Positions 6,192 through 15,471 of a DNA stretch of 64,000 nt are shown one piece after another. The position numbers and the translations under genes are program-made. Source of the stretch: JBBQWT01 sp038210375 (GTDB taxonomy: Bacteria; Acidobacteriota; Terriglobia; Terriglobales; Acidobacteriaceae); NCBI GenBank assembly GCA_038210375.1, contig JBBQWT010000005.1, positions 62,001 through 126,000 of the forward strand. Reading direction: 5' to 3'. The notes under the pieces are model-generated. The model was not told where the DNA came from and made no database searches. It saw only the letters and a program-made list of their open reading frames with translations. Numbering within the stretch: position 1 is the first letter of the stretch; every line of letters starts with the position of its first letter.

Positions 6192-8849
6192 ATGCCTGAC
6201 GACGAAAATCCCCTGCTTCCTCTGGGCGGCGATGCGCCTGTTCCCCCGGGTGATGGCGATCATTCCGCTCCCCGGCCTTCCTCACTTGGACCTGGCGCCC
6301 TGAACCTGATCCCCATCAACATTGAAGAGGAGATGAAGCGGTCGTACCTCGATTATTCGATGTCGGTAATCATCGGGCGCGCGCTGCCCGACGTCCGTGA
6401 CGGCCTCAAACCGGTGCATCGCCGCATTCTTTACGCCATGCACGACATGGGACTGCTGCATAACCGCAAGCAGGTGAAGTGCGCCAAGGTGGTGGGTGAG
6501 TGCCTGGGAAAATATCATCCCCACGGAGACGGCCCGCTGTACGACTCCCTGGTGCGCATGGCCCAGGATTTTTCGCTGCGCTACCCGCTGGTCGATGGCC
6601 AGGGAAACTTCGGCTCGGTGGATGGCGACCCGCCGGCGGCCTACCGGTATACCGAATGCCGCATGACCCGCATTTCCGAGGAGATGCTGGCCGACATCGA
6701 TCGCGAGACCGTTGATTTCGTGGAAAACTTCGACAACACCACGGTCGAGCCCACGGTGCTGCCGACGCGCATTCCCAACCTGCTGATCAACGGCTCCAAC
6801 GGAATCGCGGTGGGAATGGCCACCAACATTCCGCCGCACAATCTCACCGAGATCGTCGAAGCCACGATCATGCTGGTGAATCATCCGCACACATCTTTGA
6901 AAGAGATCCTGCAGATCGTGAAGGGCCCTGACTTCCCCACCGGCGCCTTCATTCACGGCCGCGGCGGCATCGAAGCCGCTTACCAGACCGGACGCGGACG
7001 CTTCATGATGCGCGCGCGGGTGGCCACCGAAAAACTCAAGCAGGACCGTGAGTCACTGATCATCACCGAGATTCCCTACCAGGTAAACAAATCGCGGCTG
7101 ATCGAGCGCATCGCCGACCTGGTCAACGATAAGGTCATCGACGAGATCTCAGACATTCGCGACGAGAGCGATCGCGACGGCATGCGCGTGGTCATCGAGC
7201 TCAAGCGCGGCGCGGAACCCCAGATCGTGCTCAACCAGCTCTACAAGCACACTTCCATGCAGGAAAGTTTCAGCATGATCTTCCTGGCGGTCATTAACGG
7301 GCAGCCCAAGGAGATGGGTCTGATCACGGCGATCCAGCACTTCATCGACCATCGCGTGGATGTGGTGCGCCGCCGCACGGTTTTCCTGTTAAGCAAGGCG
7401 CGCGACCGGGAGCACATCCTGCAGGGCTACCAGATGGCGCTGGACCGGCTGGATGCGATCATCAAGCTGATTCGCGCCTCCAAGTCGCGCATCGAAGCGC
7501 GCGAAGGGCTGACCACCAATTTCACTTTTTCCATTCGCCAGGCGGATGCGATTCTCGACCTGCAACTGCATCGCCTTACCCAGCTGGCGCGCGAAGAGAT
7601 CATCAACGAGCTGGCCGAGATTCAGAAGAGCATCGCCGAGTACGAAAGCATCCTGGGCTCGGAAAAGAAGCTGCGCAACGTCATCATCAAGGAACTGGAA
7701 GAAATCAAGAAAGAATATGGCGGGGAAAAAGATCCGCGCCGCACCATCATCCAGGATGAAGCCGCCGAGATCACGCTCGAAGACCTCATCTCCGACGAGC
7801 AGGTGGCGATTACGTTCAGCCACAGCGGCTATCTGAAGCGCACGCCCATTTCCATTTATCGCCAGCAGCGGCGCGGCGGCACCGGCCGCAAGGGGATGAC
7901 GACGCGCGAAGAGGATTTCGTCGAACAGATGTTCATCGCCAGCACCCATGCCTACATCCTGGTGTTCACCAACACCGGCCGGGTGTACTGGCTGAAGGTG
8001 TACGAGCTGCCCGACGTGGGGCCGGCGGGCAGGGGAAAATCAATCAACAGCCTGGCCGCGCTGCAGCAGGGCGAGACCGTGCGAGCGCTGCTGGCGGTGC
8101 GCAATCTCGACCAGGAAGATAAATACGTTCTGTTCGCTACCCGCAAAGGCACGGTCAAGAAGACCGCGCTCAGCGACTTCCGCAACGTGATGTCGCGCGG
8201 CATCATTGCCATCGGCATCGATACCGACGACGAGCTGGTGGCCGCCCGGCTTACCGACGGCAACCAGGTCATCTTCCTGGCGTCGCACGAAGGCCAGGCC
8301 ATCCGCTTCAAGGAAGAAGACGTGCGTCCCACCGGACGCCCGGCCTACGGCGTGCGCGGCATGGTGCTCGATGAGGGCGACTACATTGTGGGCATGGCGG
8401 TGACCCCCGCCAACGCTCCCGAGCCAGGTAAAAAGAGCAAGGCCGCAGGGAAAGATGAGGATAGCGAGGAGGCTGTCATTGAGGTGGCGCCATCCGACGC
8501 GCGCTTGATTCTCAGCGTGACCGAAAATGGTTACGGCAAGCGCACCCAGGTGGATGAATACCGGCTGCAAACCCGCGGCGGGAAAGGCGTGATCAACGTC
8601 AAGACCACGGCGCGCAACGGCAAAGTCAGCGGCATCCTGCTGGTGGCGGAAAATACCGAAGCCATGGTGATCAGCCAGTTCGGCAAGATCATCCGCATCG
8701 ACACCCGCACCATTCGCGAGGCCGGACGTTCGACCCAGGGAGTGCGCCTGCTGCATCTCGACGCCGATGATAAAGTGGCCGCCGCGGTGGTGATTCCGCC
8801 GGAAGAGAAAGTCCCCAACGGAGAGGGCGACGCGCCGCTGTTGCAGTAA
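6192..8849 (+). CDS. gyrA: DNA gyrase subunit A
   Basis: An 885-residue type II topoisomerase subunit that cuts and rejoins DNA to introduce negative supercoils with GyrB. The winged-helix and tower domain (about 40-520) has the active-site tyrosine in AAYRYTE (Tyr153). The C-terminal beta-pinwheel (about 540-865) starts with the GyrA box QRRGGTG, which separates gyrase from topoisomerase IV. ATG at 6192 is chosen over TTG at 6171 because GAGG lies just upstream. The N-terminus has an extra Pro/Asp-rich stretch of about 35 residues before the conserved core. A Lys/Glu-rich linker sits within the pinwheel (KKSKAAGKDEDSEE). At the position of E. coli Ser83 it has Gly (KYHPHGDGPLYD, Gly114). It lies alone behind its own promoter. 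Confidence 0.97.
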   Translation: MPDDENPLLPLGGDAPVPPGDGDHSAPRPSSLGPGALNLIPINIEEEMKRSYLDYSMSVIIGRALPDVRDGLKPVHRRILYAMHDMGLLHNRKQVKCAKVVGECLGKYHPHGDGPLYDSLVRMAQDFSLRYPLVDGQGNFGSVDGDPPAAYRYTECRMTRISEEMLADIDRETVDFVENFDNTTVEPTVLPTRIPNLLINGSNGIAVGMATNIPPHNLTEIVEATIMLVNHPHTSLKEILQIVKGPDFPTGAFIHGRGGIEAAYQTGRGRFMMRARVATEKLKQDRESLIITEIPYQVNKSRLIERIADLVNDKVIDEISDIRDESDRDGMRVVIELKRGAEPQIVLNQLYKHTSMQESFSMIFLAVINGQPKEMGLITAIQHFIDHRVDVVRRRTVFLLSKARDREHILQGYQMALDRLDAIIKLIRASKSRIEAREGLTTNFTFSIRQADAILDLQLHRLTQLAREEIINELAEIQKSIAEYESILGSEKKLRNVIIKELEEIKKEYGGEKDPRRTIIQDEAAEITLEDLISDEQVAITFSHSGYLKRTPISIYRQQRRGGTGRKGMTTREEDFVEQMFIASTHAYILVFTNTGRVYWLKVYELPDVGPAGRGKSINSLAALQQGETVRALLAVRNLDQEDKYVLFATRKGTVKKTALSDFRNVMSRGIIAIGIDTDDELVAARLTDGNQVIFLASHEGQAIRFKEEDVRPTGRPAYGVRGMVLDEGDYIVGMAVTPANAPEPGKKSKAAGKDEDSEEAVIEVAPSDARLILSVTENGYGKRTQVDEYRLQTRGGKGVINVKTTARNGKVSGILLVAENTEAMVISQFGKIIRIDTRTIREAGRSTQGVRLLHLDADDKVAAAVVIPPEEKVPNGEGDAPLLQ

Positions 8850-8855
8850 GAATTG

Positions 8856-8881
8856 CGGGCATTCGTTCTCGGGAATGCCCG
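8856..8881 (+). terminator. hairpin after gyrA
   Basis: A nine-base-pair stem CGGGCATTC/GAATGCCCG with an 8-nt loop starts six bases after the gyrA stop. The following bases are only weakly T-rich, so it could be a Rho-independent terminator of poor quality or an mRNA-stabilising hairpin. Confidence 0.45.
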
Positions 8882-8969
8882 TACTCCCGTCTTCTTCGGG
8901 CCGCGGAGGTCTAAAGCGGCGCCGGCTAAACAGCTGCGTTTTTGATCCTGCGAGTAGAATATCCTTGCC

Positions 8970-9890
8970 TTGAAACCGCGCATCGCCATTCCGGTACCGC
9001 ATTCCCAGAAGCCGCAGTATTCCCAGCGCTCGCTGCCGCAGTATCAGCAAGCGGTGGAACAAGCGGGCGGCGAGGCGGTGATTATTCCCCTCGAAGCCAC
9101 GCCCGAAGAGATGGCGCGCATGATCACCGGCTGTGACGGAGTTCTGCTGCCGGGAAGCCCCGCCGACATCGATCCGCAAAAATATAATGCGGTCCGCGAG
9201 CCCAGGACCGCGGATTCCGATAGCGCACGCGATGCCGCCGACGAACTGCTTTTGCAGGATGCTTACAACCTGCGCAAGCCGGTGCTGGGTATCTGCTATG
9301 GCATGCAGTCGCTCAACGTCTGGCGCAGCGGCACCCTGGTGCAGGACATTCCGTCCCTCGCTGCCGAGCACCTGAAGGAGCACAACCACCACCTGGCCCC
9401 CGCCAATCCTCTGCCCCACAAACATGAAGCTGAGGTGGCCCACGATCCCTCGCAAGCCTGGGACCGGCGCCGTAAAGAACGCGAGAAGGCGCCGCCCACC
9501 CCGGTCAATCATGCGGCCGGCCGCGACATCGAGGCGGCGCACGCCGCCACCATCGAGCCGCACTCACATCTGGCGGAGATCATCGCGGATTCACTGGCGA
9601 GCAGCGTGCCTGCCGGGGGGGTGATCGCGGGAAAGATCAAACCCCTGGTCCTGCCCGAAATCACCGTCAATTCCAGCCATCACCAGTCGGTTGATGTAGT
9701 GGGGGATGGCTTGCGGGTGGTGGCCAAGTCTCCCAACGACGGAATCATCGAAGCCATCGAAGGCACCTCTCCGGGCCACTACGTGATTGGCGTGCAGTGG
9801 CACCCGGAGCGCAGCTACGATACCGATCCGATTGCGCGCGCGTTGTTTCGTTCCCTGGTCATGGCCGCGCGGGCGTGGTCGATCCGGTGA
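8970..9890 (+). CDS. class I glutamine amidotransferase, gamma-glutamyl-GABA hydrolase-like
   Basis: A 306-residue enzyme of the peptidase C26/PuuD type, which cleaves gamma-glutamyl amides. The nucleophile elbow is GICYGMQ (Cys109) and the catalytic His-Glu pair is in GVQWHPE near 270. The oxyanion/substrate loop LLPGSPADIDP is present. Compared with PuuD it has a longer middle, a His-rich stretch (about 130-150) and an Ala/Pro/charged stretch (about 155-190), so it is larger than the usual ~250 residues. The start is TTG at 8970, the first in-frame start that keeps the core strand; no good ribosome binding site is visible. It overlaps the next gene by four bases, suggesting co-translation. 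The true amide substrate is unknown. Confidence 0.8.
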   Translation: MKPRIAIPVPHSQKPQYSQRSLPQYQQAVEQAGGEAVIIPLEATPEEMARMITGCDGVLLPGSPADIDPQKYNAVREPRTADSDSARDAADELLLQDAYNLRKPVLGICYGMQSLNVWRSGTLVQDIPSLAAEHLKEHNHHLAPANPLPHKHEAEVAHDPSQAWDRRRKEREKAPPTPVNHAAGRDIEAAHAATIEPHSHLAEIIADSLASSVPAGGVIAGKIKPLVLPEITVNSSHHQSVDVVGDGLRVVAKSPNDGIIEAIEGTSPGHYVIGVQWHPERSYDTDPIARALFRSLVMAARAWSIR

Positions 9891-10669
9891 GCGTGGAGCT
9901 CTCCCTCGCGGGAAAAATTGCAATCGTCACCGGCGGCTCGCGCGGCATTGGCGCCGCCATCGTCAGGATGTTCTGCGCCGCCGGCGCGCAAGTCCTGTTC
10001 AACTTCCAGAAGGCACAATCGAGCGCGGAAGAGGTGGTTGCCGCATGCAACACCGGCGCCGCCACCGTGCGTTGTGTGGCGATCCAGGCTGAGCTTTCGG
10101 GAAGCGACGGCGCCGAAGCCATGGTGGCTGCCGCGATCAATAATTTCGGCAGGGTAGATATTCTCGTCGCCAATCACGGAATCTGGCCGCCGCAGGATGT
10201 GGCCATCGACCAGATGACCGCCGAGCAATGGCGCCGCACCATGGCCATCAACGTGGACGGTGTTTTCCACCTGCTGAAACTCTCGGTGGGCGAGATGAAA
10301 AAACAAGGCCAGGGCGGGCACATCGTCATCATCAGCTCCACCGCCGCGCAGCGCGGTGAAGCCCTGCATTGCGATTACGCCGCCAGCAAAGGCGCGGTGA
10401 TCAGCATGGTGAAGGGTCTCAGTACGGAGCTGGCGCCCTATCAAATTTATGTGAACTGCGTGGCCCCGGGATGGGTGGCCACCGACATGGCGGCGCCCGC
10501 CCTCGCCGACCCGGTGACCTCTGAACGAGTGTTGCGCAGTATTCCCCTGCACCGGCCGGGAACGCCGGAGGAAATCGCCGCGCCGGTGCTTTTTCTATGC
10601 ACTCCCCACGCCGGTTTTATCACCGGAGAGATCTTCAACGTGAACGGCGGCGCGGTGTTGTCGGGATAG
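9887..10669 (+). CDS. SDR-family oxidoreductase, FabG-like
   Basis: A 260-residue short-chain dehydrogenase/reductase with a Rossmann fold. The cofactor motif TGGSRGIG is near residue 15, VANHG in strand 4, and the catalytic Ser-Tyr-Lys set is in SSTAAQRG and YAASKGA. The C-terminus INVNGGAVLSG-like tail is typical of 3-oxoacyl-ACP reductase relatives. GTG at 9887 is chosen because it overlaps the stop of the preceding amidotransferase gene (GTGA); the frame stays open further upstream, but that part only shadows the neighbouring gene. It is convergent with ruvB. FabG function or an unrelated alcohol/sugar reductase activity cannot be told apart. Confidence 0.85.
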   Translation: MSVELSLAGKIAIVTGGSRGIGAAIVRMFCAAGAQVLFNFQKAQSSAEEVVAACNTGAATVRCVAIQAELSGSDGAEAMVAAAINNFGRVDILVANHGIWPPQDVAIDQMTAEQWRRTMAINVDGVFHLLKLSVGEMKKQGQGGHIVIISSTAAQRGEALHCDYAASKGAVISMVKGLSTELAPYQIYVNCVAPGWVATDMAAPALADPVTSERVLRSIPLHRPGTPEEIAAPVLFLCTPHAGFITGEIFNVNGGAVLSG

Positions 10670-10693
10670 CGAGCGGTTGGCAACCCTGGGATT

Positions 10694-11740
10694 CTAAAAT
10701 AGCGCTCTCTGCTTGCGCGACGGCACGATACCGAAATGATCGTAGGCCAGCTGGGTGGCCACGCGGCCGCGCGGGGTGCGGTTCAGAAAACCTATCTGGA
10801 TGAGAAACGGCTCGTAAATGTCTTCGATGGCGTCGGCTTCCTCCGCCAGCGCCGCGGCCAGGGTGTTCAGTCCCACCGGGCCGCCCTGATATTTCTCGAT
10901 GATGGCCAGCAGCAGGCGGCGATCGATCTCATCGAAGCCATGCTTATCCACTTCAAGCATTTCCAGCGCGGCCTGGGCGGTGCGCTGGTCGATATGTCCT
11001 TCGCCGCGAACCTGGGCAAAATCCCGCACCCGGCGCAACAAGCGGTTGGCGATGCGTGGCGTGCCCCGGGCACGGCTGGCGATTTCGGTGGCGCCTGCGT
11101 CGTCGATCTTCACTCCCAGGATATCGGCGGAGCGTTCGACGATAATTTTCAGCTCTTCGGTGCTGTAGAACTCCAGGCGCAGGACGATGCCGAAGCGGGA
11201 GCGCAGCGGCGCCGAAAGCAATCCGGCGCGAGTGGTGGCGGCCACGAAAGTGAATGGCCTGACCTCGAGGGTATGGGTGCGCGCCGACGGGCCCTGCCCG
11301 ATGATGATGTCGAGCTTGTAATCCTCCAGCGCCGAATAAAGAATTTCCTCCAGCGCCGGCTGCAGGCGGTGGACCTCGTCAAAGAAGAGCACCTGCTTGG
11401 GACGAACGTTGGTGAGAATGGCGGTGAGATCTCCCTTGATCTGCAGGGCGGGGCCGGAGGTCTGCTGGAAATCGACACCCAGCTCGTTGGCGATGATGGT
11501 AGCCAGCGTGGTCTTTCCCAGGCCCGGCGGGCCGTAGAGCAAAACGTGGTCGAGCGGCTCATCGCGCGAGCGGGCGGCTTCAATGGCGACGGTGAGATTG
11601 TTCTTGAGTTTTTTCTGGCCGATAAACTCCTGCAGCCGCCGCGGCCGAAGCTGGAGCTCGACCGAATCGTCATCGGCCACCGGCGCCGCCGAAACCACGC
11701 CGCGCTTCAGGTTCTTTAGTTCCGGGGAATCAGGAGGCAT
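10694..11740 (-). CDS. ruvB: Holliday junction branch migration ATPase RuvB
   Basis: A 348-residue AAA+ motor that drives branch migration of Holliday junctions together with RuvA. Walker A is GPPGLGKTT (about 70), Walker B FFDEVHRL (about 125), followed by sensor 1 VAATTRAG and the RuvB-specific GPSAR and RSRFG arginine finger. The C-terminal winged helix ends GFLNRTPRGRVAT. The ATG at 11740 (MPPDS) is preferred over GTG two codons upstream. Neither ruvA nor ruvC is adjacent; a 68-residue gene lies upstream in the same direction. Confidence 0.96.
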   Translation of the reverse strand: MPPDSPELKNLKRGVVSAAPVADDDSVELQLRPRRLQEFIGQKKLKNNLTVAIEAARSRDEPLDHVLLYGPPGLGKTTLATIIANELGVDFQQTSGPALQIKGDLTAILTNVRPKQVLFFDEVHRLQPALEEILYSALEDYKLDIIIGQGPSARTHTLEVRPFTFVAATTRAGLLSAPLRSRFGIVLRLEFYSTEELKIIVERSADILGVKIDDAGATEIASRARGTPRIANRLLRRVRDFAQVRGEGHIDQRTAQAALEMLEVDKHGFDEIDRRLLLAIIEKYQGGPVGLNTLAAALAEEADAIEDIYEPFLIQIGFLNRTPRGRVATQLAYDHFGIVPSRKQRALF

Positions 11741-11809
11741 GACCACGATGGGCGATAGTAAAGCGAAAATGGCGGTGGGCGCAAATCGATGCGAAGCTTG
11801 TTGCTTCGA

Positions 11810-12016
11810 TCAGGAAGGCGGCCGGGTAAAATTTTTTTCCGCCACCACGTCCTGCTGCATAAGCTTGCCGCCCTCGTACACCGCGCGCACCAGCCGCATG
11901 GGTGATGGATAAATTGGAATGATGCTGGTGGCCATGTCCATCTGAAAAAAGGTGATGGCCATCTCCCACTTGCCTTCTTTTTGCGACCAGACTTCGTACT
12001 GCTCACAGCGCGACAT
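11810..12016 (-). CDS. small conserved-looking hypothetical protein
   Basis: A 68-residue protein with an N-terminal alpha/beta look (YEVWSQKEGKWEMAITFF, PMRLVRAVYEGG). Not recognised as a named family; the pattern of a YExW strand followed by KWE and a VYEGG hairpin suggests a small folded domain rather than a random frame. It sits 70 bp upstream of ruvB in the same direction and may be co-transcribed. A frame of similar length overlaps it on the same strand but lacks such a pattern. Confidence 0.5.
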   Translation of the reverse strand: MSRCEQYEVWSQKEGKWEMAITFFQMDMATSIIPIYPSPMRLVRAVYEGGKLMQQDVVAEKNFTRPPS

Positions 12017-12061
12017 GGGTTTTATTCTAGCCTGATTTGAGTCGTTGGGGTATGTTGCTTC

Positions 12062-12940
12062 TCAGGCTACGGCAACCGCCTGGGGAATATCATCGACCAC
12101 CGTCTCATCCCACAGAGAAGCATCTTTGAGGATGCGCGATACCAGCGCGGTATGCATGGCGTGTCCGGCGCGGTCGGCCACTACCCGGCCGATGATCTGG
12201 CGGCCCAGCAGGGCCAGGTCGCCGATCAAATCAAGAACCTTGTGGCGCACAAACTCGTTGTCGAAACGCAGCGGCCCGTTCATTACCTTCTGCCGGTCTA
12301 GCACCACCGCATTTTCCAGCGACGCCCCGCGGATGAGTCCCATGTTGCGCATGGCCGCGGCTTCGTGCGCGAATCCGAAAGTGCGGGCAGGCGCAACGGC
12401 GTCGCGATAGCGGTCGCGCCAGAGATCGATGGCGAAAGTTTCGCGCCCGATCAGGGGATGAGAAAAATTAATGTTGTAGGAAACCGAATAACTGTCAGAG
12501 GGATAAACCGCAATGAACTTGTCACCCTCGCGGATCTCAACCTCTTTGCGCATTCGCAGGTGGACGCGCCGGCGACGCTGCCGCTTCAATCCCGATTGCA
12601 AGATCATGTTCACGAAAGGCTGGGCGCTGCCGTCGAGGATCGGGAGCTCCAGGTTGTCGAGCTCGACGATGGCGTTATCCACTCCCATGCCGATGAAAGC
12701 TGAAAGCAGGTGTTCGGTGGTGGAGATGAACACGCCTTTTTTCATCAGGCTGGTGGCGTAGCTCACCTTGGCAACGTTGCGGCCCGTGGCTTCAACCAGG
12801 AACCCGTCGAGATCAACCCGGCGAAAGACAATTCCCGTGCCTACTGGCGCCGGCACGATTCGGAGCCTCACCGCAGCGCCGCTGTGCAACCCGACACCCT
12901 GGCAGCTCACCGCCGACGATATTGTGTGTTCGTAAACCAA
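12062..12940 (-). CDS. lpxC: UDP-3-O-acyl-N-acetylglucosamine deacetylase
   Basis: A 292-residue zinc amidase for the committed step of lipid A synthesis, in the cytoplasm. Visible family motifs are GVGLHSG at the N-terminus, STTEHLLSA (zinc His), ELPILDGSA, and HKVLDLIGDL with the other zinc His and Asp, then GHAMHTAL with the catalytic His. The start appears to be TTG at 12940, since that codon begins the conserved first strand; no strong ribosome binding site is seen. Its presence indicates an organism that makes lipopolysaccharide. It follows phoU by 86 bp in the same direction and could be read from the phosphate operon, though it probably has its own promoter. Confidence 0.95.
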   Translation of the reverse strand: MVYEHTISSAVSCQGVGLHSGAAVRLRIVPAPVGTGIVFRRVDLDGFLVEATGRNVAKVSYATSLMKKGVFISTTEHLLSAFIGMGVDNAIVELDNLELPILDGSAQPFVNMILQSGLKRQRRRRVHLRMRKEVEIREGDKFIAVYPSDSYSVSYNINFSHPLIGRETFAIDLWRDRYRDAVAPARTFGFAHEAAAMRNMGLIRGASLENAVVLDRQKVMNGPLRFDNEFVRHKVLDLIGDLALLGRQIIGRVVADRAGHAMHTALVSRILKDASLWDETVVDDIPQAVAVA

Positions 12941-13026
12941 CTTGTTCTAATTGAATACATTACAGGCGAACACAGATTATCGACTGTGGTTAATTAGACA
13001 CAAGTTGAGCATTTTGGTTCAGGCGC

Positions 13027-13779
13027 TTAAAGGGGTTCCTCTACGTCCGGGTTTGTTCCCGAAGTTTCGTCGATGCCGGGTTTGCGTTCGGCTGCGGCGG
13101 CATCATCCTCATCGGTCTTGCGCTTATGGCCCAAGTGACGCACGTCGGCGCCGCGCACCCAGAAGATCACGTCTTCGGCGATATTGGTGGCGTGGTCGGC
13201 TACGCGCTCGAGATTGCGGGTGATCAGAAGAGCGTCCAGGGCCTGGCGGGTGATTTCAGGGTAGGCGTGTATCTGGTTGACCAGGGAGATATAGATTTCC
13301 GCGTCCATGCGATCGACGACGTCGTCCATCAACAGGATGGCGTCGGCCAACTCCGCCTTGGCGCCGATAAAAGCTTCCAGTGATCTCCGCACCATGCCGG
13401 CGACGATGGAGGCCATGCGTGGGATATCGACCTGCAGGTCCACTTGGGGCAGTGAGACGGATTCCTGTCCGCGGACCGCGATGTTCACCGCGCAATCGCC
13501 CACGCGCTCGAGGTCGGAATTGATTTTCATGACCGCCAGAATGAATCGCAGGTCCACCGCCATGGGCTGCTGCATGGCCAGCAAATCCAGCGCCAGCTCG
13601 TCGATTTGGCGCTGCGCTTCATTAATGGAATGCTCTTCGTCTAGCACGGCGTTGAGCAGTTTCGCCTGCCTCAGGTGGTAACCCTCGACCGCGCGATCCA
13701 CCGCCTGCTCCGCCATGCCGCCCATGGTGAGCAGCTTGTCTTTGAGCTCATCGAGTCCGAGATGAAAGCGAGTGCGCAT
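13027..13779 (-). CDS. phoU: phosphate signalling regulator PhoU
   Basis: A 250-residue protein made of two three-helix bundles. Each repeat carries the PhoU signature (DLRFILAVMKINSDLERVGDCAVNIA and ALLITRNLERVADHATNIAEDVIF), whose acidic residues bind metal. PhoU connects the PstSCAB transporter to the PhoR/PhoB two-component system and shuts off the regulon when phosphate is plentiful. Its start overlaps the pstB stop by one base (TAATG), so it is the last gene of the pst operon. The C-terminal 30 residues are charged and Pro/Glu-rich, beyond the normal fold. A second PhoU-like gene lies at about 18 kb. Confidence 0.95.
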   Translation of the reverse strand: MRTRFHLGLDELKDKLLTMGGMAEQAVDRAVEGYHLRQAKLLNAVLDEEHSINEAQRQIDELALDLLAMQQPMAVDLRFILAVMKINSDLERVGDCAVNIAVRGQESVSLPQVDLQVDIPRMASIVAGMVRRSLEAFIGAKAELADAILLMDDVVDRMDAEIYISLVNQIHAYPEITRQALDALLITRNLERVADHATNIAEDVIFWVRGADVRHLGHKRKTDEDDAAAAERKPGIDETSGTNPDVEEPL

Positions 13780-14534
13780 TATCCAAACCTGCCTGTAATG
13801 TAATCTTCCGTGCGCTTGTCCGCCGGAGTGGTGAAGATTTTCTGGGTCTTGTCGAGCTCGACCAGCGATCCCATGAGAAAAAACCCGGTGTAATCGGCGA
13901 CGCGGGCGGCCTGCTGCATATTATGCGTCACAATCACAACGGTATAGGTGGATTTCAGGGTGAAAATAAGCTCCTCGATCTTGGCGGTAGAGATGGGATC
14001 GAGAGCCGAAGCGGGCTCGTCCATCAGCATCACTTCGGGCTCGACCGCCAGGGCGCGGGCGATGCACAGGCGCTGCTGCTGGCCGCCGGAAAGACTGGCG
14101 CCCGATTTCTTTTTCAGAATGTCTTTGACCTCGTCCCACAACGCGGCCGACACCAGCGACCGCTGCACAATCTCATCAAGGTGGCGCCGGTCACGATATC
14201 CATTTAATTTCAGGCCAGCGGCCACGTTGTCGTAGATCGACATGGTGGGAAAGGGATTGGGCTTTTGGAACACCATGCCGATGCGGCGCCGCACCTGCAA
14301 CGCGGGTATGGAATAGATGTCCATGTCGCCCACCCGCACCTCGCCTTCCACGCGCGCGTCGGGAACGGTCTCGTGCATGCGGTTCAGGCAGCGGATAAAT
14401 GTGGATTTGCCGCAACCCGATGGCCCGATGATGGCGGTCGCGTGGTTGGGACTGACCTCCATTGTGATGTTCTGGAGTGCCTGGGTCTTGCCGTACCAGG
14501 CGTTCAGATCGCGAACTTTTATTCCTACACCCAT
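13779..14534 (-). CDS. pstB: phosphate ABC transporter ATP-binding protein
   Basis: A 251-residue ABC ATPase powering the PstCA channel. Walker A is GPSGCGKST, the ABC signature LSGGQQQRL and Walker B VMLMDEPASALD. The GLKLNGYRDRR region and the high conservation of the central part identify PstB rather than other importers. It overlaps phoU and follows pstA by 63 bp. Confidence 0.97.
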   Translation of the reverse strand: MGVGIKVRDLNAWYGKTQALQNITMEVSPNHATAIIGPSGCGKSTFIRCLNRMHETVPDARVEGEVRVGDMDIYSIPALQVRRRIGMVFQKPNPFPTMSIYDNVAAGLKLNGYRDRRHLDEIVQRSLVSAALWDEVKDILKKKSGASLSGGQQQRLCIARALAVEPEVMLMDEPASALDPISTAKIEELIFTLKSTYTVVIVTHNMQQAARVADYTGFFLMGSLVELDKTQKIFTTPADKRTEDYITGRFG

Positions 14535-14597
14535 GAACTTCTGCTCCGCTTTGTCGCTGAGTTGGTTCTAAAGTTTTCGGGCAACATCGACCTGCTT

Positions 14598-15470
14598 CTA
14601 TCGTTCGGCGCGAAATGCGGTCCTGCTCACCGCCAGGCGCACCGCCCCCACGGAAACGACGATGAGCATGACCAGCACCAGGGCGCCGGCCCAGGCTTTG
14701 CGATGCCATTCTTCAAATGGCGAGATGGCATAGATGAAAATCTGCAGCGGCAGGGCGGCGATGGGCTGCCGCGGATCGCTGCTCCAGAAATTATTGCCGA
14801 ATGCGGTAAACAATAAAGGAGCGGTCTCGCCGGCCACCCGGGCGAAAGCCAGCATGATGCCGGTGATCACCCCCGAAGTTGCCGAGGGCAGGATGATGGA
14901 AAGAGTGGTGCGCCACTTGGTAATTCCCAGCCCCAGGGCGGCTTCGCGAATGACGTGCGGCACCATCAGCAGCATTTCTTCGGTGGTGCGGGTGATGATA
15001 GGCACCATCATGATGCCCAGGGCGACGCCCCCGGAGATCGCGGAGAAATGTTTTTGCCGCAGCACGATCAGCGCATAGACGGCGACTCCCACAACGATCG
15101 AAGGCACGCCGTTAAGCACGTCGGCGGTAAACCGCACGGCATTGCCCAGGTGGTTCCTGCCGTACTCCGCAAGGTAAATGCCGGCGCCCACTCCGATCGG
15201 CACTCCGATGAGGCTGGCAAACAGCAAGAGCAATCCCGAACCGGCGATGGCATTGGCCATTCCGCCGCCGTCTTCGCCTACCGGTTTGGGTATTTCGGTG
15301 AAAAATGCCAGGTTGAGCGAGCCGAACCCACGAAAAAGAAGATAACCAAAGATGGCAATCAGGGGCAGAAGCACCATCGCTGCGGCCAGAGTGGCCAGGC
15401 CCGTGGCCAGGCGGTCCGCCGCCAGTCTGCGCCAGTATCGGGCATTGGGTGCATAGGGGGTGGTCGCCAA
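14598..15470 (-). CDS. pstA: phosphate ABC transporter permease PstA
   Basis: A 290-residue inner-membrane permease with about six helices. The EAALGLG-KWRT coupling segment (REAALGLGITKWRTT) contacts PstB. Residues IAGSGLLLLFASLIGVPIG and GVPSIVVGVAVYAL match the PstA/PstC permease fold. The start is TTG at 15470, one base after the pstC stop, consistent with translational coupling. It forms a heterodimer with PstC. Confidence 0.95.
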   Translation of the reverse strand: MATTPYAPNARYWRRLAADRLATGLATLAAAMVLLPLIAIFGYLLFRGFGSLNLAFFTEIPKPVGEDGGGMANAIAGSGLLLLFASLIGVPIGVGAGIYLAEYGRNHLGNAVRFTADVLNGVPSIVVGVAVYALIVLRQKHFSAISGGVALGIMMVPIITRTTEEMLLMVPHVIREAALGLGITKWRTTLSIILPSATSGVITGIMLAFARVAGETAPLLFTAFGNNFWSSDPRQPIAALPLQIFIYAISPFEEWHRKAWAGALVLVMLIVVSVGAVRLAVSRTAFRAER

Positions 15471-15471
15471 A

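Noticed and set aside
8040..9563. A 507-codon open frame on the minus strand
   Set aside because: It lies opposite gyrA and the amidotransferase gene and has the low-complexity, His/Arg/Gly-rich look of a GC-rich shadow frame.
10736..11719. A 327-codon open frame opposite ruvB
   Set aside because: Antisense of a conserved gene, with no recognisable motif.
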